From the NCBI GenBank assembly GCA_004557545.1, contig SFGV01000053.1, forward strand, positions 1-12,942: a DNA stretch of 12,942 nucleotides, in the 5' to 3' direction. Origin of the DNA: Succinatimonas hippei (GTDB lineage Bacteria; Pseudomonadota; Gammaproteobacteria; Enterobacterales; Succinivibrionaceae). Shown here in pieces: positions 7,495-12,942 of this stretch. Position 1 is the first letter of the stretch; the number at the start of each line of letters is the position of its first letter. The notes beneath the pieces were generated by a model that saw only the letters and a program-made list of their open reading frames with translations, did not search any database and was not told the DNA's origin. The translations under genes were made by a program, and so were the position numbers.

Positions 7495-8127
7495 ATGCAG
7501 GATTCGCCTGATGAGAGTGTGCCGTTTTACGCCATAACCGTCTCAAGGCAGTTTGGATCGCTTGGCCGTGAAATCGCCCGCCGCGTCGCCAAACGCCTTG
7601 GAATAGACTATTACGACCGCGATCTTATTGAAAAGGCCGCGGCTATGCTCGGCTGTGACATGAAACAGATCTCACCTTTGGATGAGAACGTAAACCTGCC
7701 ATTTGCCAGCGCGCTGCTGCCGCTTGGCATAGGCGGGAAGGCCGCTCACCGCAGGCTTTTTGAGGCGCAGCGCTCGCTTATCTTAGACTCGGTTCAGCGC
7801 GGTTGCTGCGTCATAGTCGGGCGCTGCGCCGACTATGTGCTAAAAGATTATCCAAGGCGCTTTTCCGTGATGATCTACGCCCCATTAAAGGAGCGCATCA
7901 AAAACAGCGTCAATGAGCTGCGTATCCCTGAGTATGAGGTCAATGACTACGTCAGAAAGATTGATCGCGCCCGCGATACCTACTACCGACTCTTTACGGG
8001 AGAGCACCTGACCACGGTAAATAACCGCGATCTCTTAATCGACTCCTCCTCAATGGATATAGACAAGGCGGTTGACGTCATAATAAGCGCGGCGCGTTAC
8101 AAGCTGAATATCCCAAACTTAGACTAG
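7495..8127 (+). CDS. Cytidylate kinase-like family protein
   Basis: A 210-residue soluble protein with an N-terminal nucleotide-binding strand-loop-helix (ITVSRQFGSLGREIARR, residues 14-30) followed by LGIDYYDRDLIEKAA, the hallmark of the cytidylate-kinase-2 family. The loop is S-R-Q-F-G-S-L-G-R, so the usual P-loop lysine is replaced by arginine, as is common in this family. VIVGRCADYVL (about 105-115) and a C-terminal LLIDSS are further family features. The biochemical role is unknown; phosphorylation of a nucleotide-like substrate is only inferred. It begins 3 bp after the creatininase stop, with its ribosome binding site (TTTGGAG) in that gene's end. It is the last gene of the operon before a terminator. 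Confidence 0.85.
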   Translation: MQDSPDESVPFYAITVSRQFGSLGREIARRVAKRLGIDYYDRDLIEKAAAMLGCDMKQISPLDENVNLPFASALLPLGIGGKAAHRRLFEAQRSLILDSVQRGCCVIVGRCADYVLKDYPRRFSVMIYAPLKERIKNSVNELRIPEYEVNDYVRKIDRARDTYYRLFTGEHLTTVNNRDLLIDSSSMDIDKAVDVIISAARYKLNIPNLD

Positions 8128-8135
8128 AAGCAGGA

Positions 8136-8855
8136 CTACTTTGACCGCTTTTTGGGTGAAGACACCAGAAGGCGGCTCTTTTTTACAAGGGATAAGAGCA
8201 AGGAATCCTCAACACTTCCATCTAAGATCACGCTTATCCAGAGCTTTTTGTTCATGTGGTAGGCGGGGATGATCCCCCGGTGTTTGCAGAGATCCGGGAT
8301 CTCCTCTGGATCTGCCTTGAGGTTTACTATCTCAACTAGATCATCAGCAGAGTGTTTATGATCTTCATCCTGTTCTTTAACCCCCGTAAGCTTTCCGGCC
8401 TTAACCTGCATCACGAGGGCGTACCATTTGCGGTTTTTCGCGATCCTGAAAACCCTGGCAGACGGCAGATCCGAGAAAGGATTGTCAGGACTTTCAGAGA
8501 AATTCTCTTTTAGAAAAAGCGCAATGGAGTTGGCCTGATCTGAGGCGAACTCAAGCGTCTGATAACAGGTATTGGCTATTTTTGAGAGCAGGGCGCGGTA
8601 TTCGTACTGGACTGATTTGACAAACTCACCCTCAGGATCGCGCGTGTGCAGCAAAGAATACTCATCATTGGTGTCAGGATCATAGGCTTTGCCGTATACA
8701 CTGCCGTCTGCCTTGATCTCAATCCTGAGGTCAAAACCTCCCTTTAAAGAAGTGTTCAGTACATAAACATCATGATCTTTTACAAAGCCAAAGCGCTCAG
8801 GCGTACCTTGTATAAGCTGGTGTTTTGAAAAAACCTCATCCTCAGGGTAAGTCAT
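8136..8855 (-). CDS. MmcQ/YjbR family protein with N-terminal extension
   Basis: A 239-residue soluble protein. Residues about 103-232 form an MmcQ/YjbR domain (CyaY-like, sometimes called DNA-binding): FRIAKNRKWYALVMQV, VEIVNLKADPEEIPDLC, then GIIPAYHMNKKLWISVILDG and a C-terminal SLVKKSRLLV. The usual family protein is about 115-120 residues, so the first 100 residues are extra. They read as a separate beta-rich region (VYVLNTSLKGGFDLRIEIKA, then GSVYGKAYD) ending in a helix. The start is supported by AAAGGAG six bases before the ATG. The last residues (SSPKKRSK) are encoded by the DNA that forms the convergent operon's terminator. Function is unknown. The gene may be transcribed alone or by readthrough from the dehydrogenase genes upstream on the same strand. 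Confidence 0.85.
   Translation of the reverse strand: MTYPEDEVFSKHQLIQGTPERFGFVKDHDVYVLNTSLKGGFDLRIEIKADGSVYGKAYDPDTNDEYSLLHTRDPEGEFVKSVQYEYRALLSKIANTCYQTLEFASDQANSIALFLKENFSESPDNPFSDLPSARVFRIAKNRKWYALVMQVKAGKLTGVKEQDEDHKHSADDLVEIVNLKADPEEIPDLCKHRGIIPAYHMNKKLWISVILDGSVEDSLLLSLVKKSRLLVSSPKKRSK
8145..8184 (+). terminator. Strong intrinsic terminator of the ABC/deaminase operon
   Basis: CCGCTTTTTGG (8145-8155) pairs with CCAGAAGGCGG (8165-8175), extended by TG/CA (8157-8158 with 8163-8164) around an AAGA loop; G8156 bulges. The stem has about 13 pairs including G-U. It is followed by TCTTTTTT (8177-8184). It starts 17 bp after the last operon gene and lies within the 3' coding end of the convergent gene. 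It has no T-run in the minus direction. Confidence 0.85.
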
Positions 8856-8856
8856 A

Positions 8857-8933
8857 GAAGCTCCTTTTTATCAGTTCATGCCGCTAGTTTATACTACGTA
8901 TAGTCGCTTGTTTAAATGAGTATACGGAGCTTC
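8857..8933 (-). promoter_or_regulatory. Leader with possible sequestration of the YjbR-family gene's ribosome binding site
   Basis: On the minus strand GAAGCTCC (8933-8926) is perfectly complementary to GGAGCTTC (8864-8857), which contains the GGAG ribosome binding site of the 8136-8855 gene. The segment between can form a small inner hairpin (ACTA...TAGT around CGTA, 8893-8904). If the transcript starts upstream of 8933, the site could be masked. TATA-like hexamers near 8889-8900 could instead start a shorter transcript lacking the upstream arm. Confidence 0.3.
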
Positions 8934-9059
8934 GCAGTTCCATATGGAAAGACTCTAGAACACTTTATAGTAAATGGTACGGCGGACAACTAGTTATCGA
9001 AAAGCTTTCAAACTGGGACGGCAAAGCCATCTAGTAAGAGGCTTTTAACATCATTACTG

Positions 9060-10220
9060 TCATCCGATCAGATTTTTGTAAAGATTCTCGATGTCCTGCT
9101 GTTTCACTGTTCTGATAGAGTTAGCAGGACTCCCGCTTGCAATCGCATCAGTTGCCATTTTTGGAATATTTTCAATAAAGACGTCGCGTTTAATGCTTTC
9201 TAATGATCCAATGGAAGGAATGTTGATAGCGCTGAGCAGAGAGTGGATCTTTTTTGTAAGTGCGTCAACAGCGTTCTGATCACTATCGTTGCGACTAGAC
9301 ATACCACAGCGTCTTGAAAACTCTGCAAAACGTTCAAGCGCCGTACCTTTGGATAAAAAATCCACACAGACATCAAGTAAGATAGCGTTCGATAGACCAT
9401 GCGGCACATGAAATAGGGCACCAATTGGGCGGCTCATTCCATGAATAAGTGTTACGGAGGAATTGCTGAACGCTATTCCCGCTTCGGTAGCGGCAAGCGC
9501 CATCTGTGCTCTTGCGTTGATATCATGGCCGTTGGCGCATACCTGTTCAAGGTTTTTAAAAATATTCTTTGCAGCGGAGATCGCGAATACTTCAGAAAGC
9601 GGTTGTGATTTTCTGGATGTGAAAGCTTCCATAGCGTGACAGAGCGCGTCTACGCCAGTATTCGCAGAGATTGAAGAAGGCACTGAGATAGTAAAAAACG
9701 GATCTACGATCGCCATATGTGGCAACAGCGAAGGTCCGCTTAAGAGCAATTTTTCCTTGCGCTTGGTGTCTGTAATAATCGTAAACTGTGTAGCCTCTGA
9801 TCCAGTCCCAGCGGTTGTCGGAATGGCTACAAAATACGGACGAGGAGAGCTGATCCTTTTACCAGCAAGTTCGGTGATTTTTACACCGCTGTTTACACAA
9901 ACAGCAATTGCTTTCGCACAGTCGATGCATGATCCTCCTCCGAGTGCCACAATTCCATCGCACTCGTACTGCCTGTAACGTTTAACGCCATTTTCGACCA
10001 TCGCATCGACTGGTTCTGAATTGACTTCGTCGAAGATCTGGCAGCTGATATTAGAACGCTGCAGCTTCTTGATCACTGAGTCGCAGTTACCAAGTCTGAC
10101 CATGTTGCCATCCGTGACGATGAATGCCTTGCTCATATGTCCGGATATATGCCTAACTGCCAGATCCATAGCTCCGTCTCCGGAAAATATCTCATGCGGA
10201 ACGCAAAATTCATATCCCAT
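9060..10220 (-). CDS. Iron-containing alcohol dehydrogenase
   Basis: A cytoplasmic NAD(P)-dependent group III alcohol dehydrogenase of 386 residues, close to FucO and related enzymes (about 383). The N-terminal half has the nucleotide-binding GGGSCIDCAKAIA (94-106) and the PTTAGTGSEAT segment (134-144). The metal ligands are Asp191 and His195 (DALCHAMEAF), His260 (HGMSRP) and His274 (HVPHG), spaced as in FucO. It interconverts an alcohol and an aldehyde. With the neighbouring semialdehyde dehydrogenase, the substrate could be a 3-hydroxy acid or semialdehyde, or the gene may remove toxic aldehyde; this is inference. The ribosome binding site is weak (GAG nine bases before the ATG), and a terminator-like hairpin lies 30 bp upstream, so expression may be lower than that of the dehydrogenase gene before it. 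No clear terminator was found after the gene. Confidence 0.92.
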   Translation of the reverse strand: MGYEFCVPHEIFSGDGAMDLAVRHISGHMSKAFIVTDGNMVRLGNCDSVIKKLQRSNISCQIFDEVNSEPVDAMVENGVKRYRQYECDGIVALGGGSCIDCAKAIAVCVNSGVKITELAGKRISSPRPYFVAIPTTAGTGSEATQFTIITDTKRKEKLLLSGPSLLPHMAIVDPFFTISVPSSISANTGVDALCHAMEAFTSRKSQPLSEVFAISAAKNIFKNLEQVCANGHDINARAQMALAATEAGIAFSNSSVTLIHGMSRPIGALFHVPHGLSNAILLDVCVDFLSKGTALERFAEFSRRCGMSSRNDSDQNAVDALTKKIHSLLSAINIPSIGSLESIKRDVFIENIPKMATDAIASGSPANSIRTVKQQDIENLYKNLIG

Positions 10221-10240
10221 TGTTAGAATCTCATTTGTTT

Positions 10241-10269
10241 AAAAATAATCGGTCTCCAAGTGGAGACCG
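10241..10269 (-). terminator. Intrinsic terminator or attenuator between the semialdehyde dehydrogenase and alcohol dehydrogenase genes
   Basis: CGGTCTCC (10250-10257) and GGAGACCG (10262-10269) form a perfect 8-bp stem with a 4-nt loop. In the minus direction it is followed by ATTATTTTT (10249-10241), a usable though imperfect U-run. It is 23 bp past the stop of the dehydrogenase gene and only 30 bp before the alcohol dehydrogenase start. It may therefore stop part of the transcripts instead of all of them. Confidence 0.7.
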
Positions 10270-10291
10270 GTTTTATGTATATACACTCTAG

Positions 10292-11854
10292 TTAGCGTGA
10301 TGCTAAAGAACCGTCCCATGTATCCACAGCAGATTTATCATCTGGCAGGAACCAGGTCTGTGTCACATTCTTTGACTCTGTATAGAACCTGACTCCGTCT
10401 GTTCCCATCACATGCAGATCACCGATAAAACTACGCTTGTGGCCAGTGAAACCAAAGCAGCATACCGGAACAGGTATACCTACGTTGATGCCTACTTGAC
10501 CACCGTCGGTATAGCGGGCAAACTGCCTGGCGTAATAACCAGATGAGGTGTAGATCACAGAACCATTCGCAAATTGATTGGCATTCATAAGCTTCAGCCC
10601 TTCTTCAAAGGTCTTGACTCTCTTGATGCACAGAACTGGTCCGAAAATCTCTCTTTGTCCTACCGTCATATCAGCAGTGACATGATCAAGTATGGTCGGT
10701 CCAACAAAGAAACCGTTTTCACAGCCTTTCTCAACCTCAGGATTGCGTCCGTCCAGAACCATCTGAGCGCCTTCTTTAAGTCCTGTTTCAATCCAATTGA
10801 GAATACCGGCCTTACGTTTAGCGCTTACAACAGGACCTAAAGTGGTACCCTCGATCCAGGCACGGCCCATCTTGAGTTGCTTGGCTTTCTCAACGAGCTT
10901 CTCCACTAGACGATCAGCAATGCCTTCCTGAGCTACGACTACTGGAAGAGCCATGCACCGTTCGCCAGCGCATCCACAGAATGCGTTGATAATTCCTGAC
11001 GCGGTTCTATCAAGTACGGCATCGTCAAGCACTAGAGCATGGTTTTTGGCCTCTCCCAGGCACTGAACGCGTTTTCCTGCCTCGGCAGCCTGGCGGTACA
11101 CCAGTGAACCTATAGAAGTGGAGCCTACAAAAGATACGCCGCGGATATCAGGATGTACGATGAGATGATGGATATCTTCATCCTTACATAAAACTACATT
11201 GAGTACACCGTCAGGCAATCCCGCTTCCTTCCACAGTTCTGTAAAACGTAAAGCGGATTGAGGATCTGCGGTGGCGGCTTTGAGTACAAAAGTATTGCCG
11301 CAGGCAATGGCCATAGGGATCATCCAGCCATGAGGGATCATTGCTGGAAAATTCCAGGGAACTAGGCCCAGGAAAACTCCCATAGGCTCACGATAGAGCG
11401 TGGTGTCATAACCGTGGGACACCTGCATCAGAGCTTCCCCCTTCATCAGCTGAGGCATTCCAGCCGCAAAATCAATGACCTCGAGAGCTTTGAGAACATC
11501 ACCTGCAGCCTCAGGAAGAGTCTTTCCCTGCTCCATGGAAAGTAGTTCAACTAATTCATTTTGGTGAGCCTTGATGAGACTGTGCATATTAAAGAGGATC
11601 TGGCAACGCTTGTGTACAGGGGTATCAGCCCAGGCTCTGAAAGCATTTTTAGCGGCCGCAACCGCCTCGTCCATCTCTTGGACGGTACAGGCAGGGACTT
11701 TTGCTATGAGTTCGCCTGTGGAAGGATTGCGAGCATCGCGGAACTCTCCTGATGAAGACTGTCGCCACTGTCCCTTTACAAAGTATTTAACCTGCCTCAG
11801 TTCCTTTTGCCCCTGCGGATCTGAAGTGCCTATAACGTCAAAATATCTAGTCAT
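10292..11854 (-). CDS. mmsA: CoA-acylating methylmalonate/malonate-semialdehyde dehydrogenase
   Basis: An aldehyde dehydrogenase superfamily enzyme that oxidises methylmalonate or malonate semialdehyde to propionyl-CoA or acetyl-CoA with CO2 release and NADH. Motifs (counted from the ATG at 11854, 520 residues): VPWNFPAMIPHGWMIPMA (165-182), the subfamily's GEAKNH (267-272) in place of the general-base Glu of other aldehyde dehydrogenases, and AGERCMA with catalytic Cys300. Its C-terminal FTGHKRSFIGDLHVMGTDG matches the family's FSGWKSSFFGDLH pattern. An upstream in-frame start at 11884 exists, but the ATG at 11854 has AGGAG seven bases before it and gives the normal N-terminus. Compared with Bacillus subtilis IolA from memory, an Arg thought to hold the substrate carboxylate is Lys122 here. 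The gene is first of a minus-strand pair with the iron alcohol dehydrogenase and is divergent from the TRAP gene. Confidence 0.9.
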   Translation of the reverse strand: MTRYFDVIGTSDPQGQKELRQVKYFVKGQWRQSSSGEFRDARNPSTGELIAKVPACTVQEMDEAVAAAKNAFRAWADTPVHKRCQILFNMHSLIKAHQNELVELLSMEQGKTLPEAAGDVLKALEVIDFAAGMPQLMKGEALMQVSHGYDTTLYREPMGVFLGLVPWNFPAMIPHGWMIPMAIACGNTFVLKAATADPQSALRFTELWKEAGLPDGVLNVVLCKDEDIHHLIVHPDIRGVSFVGSTSIGSLVYRQAAEAGKRVQCLGEAKNHALVLDDAVLDRTASGIINAFCGCAGERCMALPVVVAQEGIADRLVEKLVEKAKQLKMGRAWIEGTTLGPVVSAKRKAGILNWIETGLKEGAQMVLDGRNPEVEKGCENGFFVGPTILDHVTADMTVGQREIFGPVLCIKRVKTFEEGLKLMNANQFANGSVIYTSSGYYARQFARYTDGGQVGINVGIPVPVCCFGFTGHKRSFIGDLHVMGTDGVRFYTESKNVTQTWFLPDDKSAVDTWDGSLASR

Positions 11855-11904
11855 TCTGATGCTCCTGAAATAAAAACAACTCAAACTCTCCCGAAGTGGG
11901 AAAT

Positions 11905-11969
11905 AAAGCGCTTTTCTGACTGTAATTATATAGCAAGTATTGGGTATTAACTTATAATATTTTGGGTAT
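11905..11969 (-). promoter_or_regulatory. Promoter region of the semialdehyde dehydrogenase gene with direct repeats
   Basis: On the minus strand a perfect TATAAT (11930-11925) lies 17 bp from a poor -35 (AAGTTA, 11953-11948). Two copies of TTGGGTAT (plus-strand 11940-11947 and 11962-11969) are 22 bp apart, about two helical turns, on either side of the weak -35. This is the pattern expected for a tandem-binding activator. The palindrome AAAGCGCTTT (11905-11914) lies just downstream of the likely start site near 11918. Confidence 0.4.
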
Positions 11970-11983
11970 ATTTCGTGTTATTC

Positions 11984-11999
11984 TGTGATAAACGTCATA
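11984..11999. promoter_or_regulatory. CRP-like binding site
   Basis: TGTGA-TAAACG-TCATA matches the CRP consensus TGTGA-N6-TCACA at 9 of 10 conserved bases. Its centre is about 73 bp upstream of the predicted start of the minus-strand dehydrogenase transcript, a position used by class I CRP activation. The 12000-12200 stretch beyond it is AT-rich and holds nothing I can name. Confidence 0.4.
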
Positions 12000-12211
12000 A
12001 ATAAATGAATAAGAAAAACTTAACTGAGCTCCAAACCACGATCTTTTTTATCTATATATAAAGAAGATATGAAAAAAATCAATATGTTGAATACTGTTTA
12101 ATTACGATGTATTAAAGCCGTCGGGGAAGCAAATTTTAGAATTAAAAATTGACTACTTTGAGAATATTTGTGATATCTCTTAAATTTTCTATTAAAAGTT
12201 AAGGTTAAATG

Positions 12212-12239
12212 TTGATAATGTTAATTGTAGTTCTATGAT
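12212..12239 (+). promoter_or_regulatory. Promoter of the TRAP transporter gene
   Basis: TTGATA (12212-12217), a 16-bp spacer and TATGAT (12234-12239) each match five of six sigma-70 consensus bases. Transcription would start near 12246, leaving a leader of about 73 nt. The -10 is flanked by the small inverted repeat TAGTT/AACTA (12228-12232, 12242-12246). Confidence 0.5.
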
Positions 12240-12318
12240 ACAACTAAAACATGAGTTTTCTGTTTTTTGGAATTTGTAAACAAACATCTGATCAAGTACA
12301 GATCTGAAGGAGATATTC

Positions 12319-12942
12319 ATGGTTAAGTTCACAAAGATAGCCATTCTCGGAGCGATGATGTTGACTCTGCCGTTTGCGGCGGCAAATGCCAAGACTTACC
12401 GCGTTACCTTTGCGGGCTTCTACGGTCCCAGCCATCCGAGTACCCTTGCAATGCAAAAGTTCAAGGAAGAGCTTGATAAGGCAGGACTTGATTTCAAAGT
12501 CGTGCTTAAACCCAATGCCGAGGCCGGCGGTGAGGAAAAGATCATGGAGCTGGTGAAGCAGGGATCCATTCAGATCGCTCTTGCTGGTGCCATTATCAAG
12601 GGCGATGAGCCTCGCATCGCACCTATTGAAATGCCTTTTGCACTTACTGGCTGGGATCACGCAAGGCGGGTGTTTACCGATCCTGAGGTGCTTAAGTTCA
12701 CTTATGATTATTCTAAGAACACCGGTGTCCTCATCAAAGGTTACTACGGATCTGGTTTTAGACAAGTTCAGAGTAATTTCCCTATTACCAAGATGGAAGA
12801 CTTCAAAAAGTTCAAACTGAGAGTTCCTCTCAATGATCTCTTTGTGCAAGTCTTTAACGCGCTGGGAGCGCATCCTACTCCACTTCCGGCCACCGAACTT
12901 TATACCTCGCTTGAAACTAAGGTGGTTGATGGTCATGAGAAC
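12319..12942 (+). CDS. dctP: TRAP transporter substrate-binding protein, DctP family (3'-partial)
   Basis: A periplasmic receptor for a TRAP transporter, which takes up small carboxylates or sulfonates using an ion gradient. The 208 codons present are open to the right edge; the remaining third of the protein and the membrane subunits would follow outside. The ATG is fixed by AAGGAGA six bases upstream. Residues 1-24 form a signal peptide ending ANA. Family features are GPSHPSTLAMQKFKEEL after the first strand, EAGGEEKIMELVKQGSIQIA, LRVP with the carboxylate-binding Arg at about 171, then GAHPTPLPATELYTSLETK followed by VVDGHEN. It is divergent from the semialdehyde dehydrogenase gene across 464 bp, suggesting shared control. 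The ligand is unknown; a C3-C4 carboxylate or hydroxy acid is plausible from the neighbours. Confidence 0.93.
   Translation, partial: MVKFTKIAILGAMMLTLPFAAANAKTYRVTFAGFYGPSHPSTLAMQKFKEELDKAGLDFKVVLKPNAEAGGEEKIMELVKQGSIQIALAGAIIKGDEPRIAPIEMPFALTGWDHARRVFTDPEVLKFTYDYSKNTGVLIKGYYGSGFRQVQSNFPITKMEDFKKFKLRVPLNDLFVQVFNALGAHPTPLPATELYTSLETKVVDGHEN

Noticed and set aside
11855..11884. Longer N-terminus for the semialdehyde dehydrogenase
   Set aside because: The ten extra residues are not family-like and would place the AGGAG ribosome binding site inside the gene; the ATG at 11854 is better.
12006..12098. Two tiny open frames (18 and 9 codons, at 12006 and 12069) as leader peptides
   Set aside because: They lie upstream of the predicted TRAP gene promoter, and only the second has even a weak ribosome binding site; nothing supports translation.
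12292..12936. Long open frame (214 codons) on the minus strand
   Set aside because: It is the reverse of the DctP gene, whose plus-strand translation has a signal peptide and family motifs throughout.

Overview
The window looks like a chromosomal stretch of a Gram-negative bacterium, most likely a gut gammaproteobacterium. A member of the Succinivibrionaceae would fit, but that placement is a guess from protein character. The evidence is periplasmic binding proteins with ordinary Sec signal peptides, AGGAG-type ribosome binding sites, a CRP-like site and a CodA closely resembling the E. coli enzyme. No phage, IS element, tRNA, rRNA or CRISPR array was recognised.

Left end (1-906): the 3' part of an AAA-ATPase-like / PD-(D/E)XK nuclease family gene, broken by one extra A in an A5 run near 378-382. 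It is followed by 632 bp without a gene (907-1538). The first half of that gap (about 933-1198) folds on paper into a run of tightly packed hairpins and may be a structured RNA or an intron relic. The second half carries a sigma-70-like promoter whose -35 is overlapped by one arm of a 13-bp inverted repeat.

Centre (1539-8127, + strand): a seven-gene operon. It encodes a PotABCD-type ABC importer (ATPase, binding protein, two permeases), a CodA-type deaminase with an altered active site, a creatininase-type amidohydrolase carrying the creatininase GYKS/SGGG and tryptophan motifs, and a cytidylate-kinase-like protein. The operon ends in a strong terminator that lies inside the 3' end of the convergent next gene. 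The gene set suggests import of a small cationic or cyclic guanidino compound, with creatine/creatinine the best guess, followed by deamination to release ammonia.

Right part (8136-11854, - strand): a MmcQ/YjbR-domain protein with an extra N-terminal region, an iron-containing alcohol dehydrogenase, and a CoA-acylating methylmalonate/malonate-semialdehyde dehydrogenase. A terminator-like hairpin sits between the two dehydrogenases. Divergent from them, across a 464-bp AT-rich control region, starts a TRAP transporter binding protein (DctP family) that runs off the right edge. These genes look like an uptake-and-oxidation module for a small carboxylate or its alcohol/aldehyde (for example 3-hydroxypropionate, 3-hydroxyisobutyrate or a C3 sulfonate). 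The substrate cannot be fixed from sequence.
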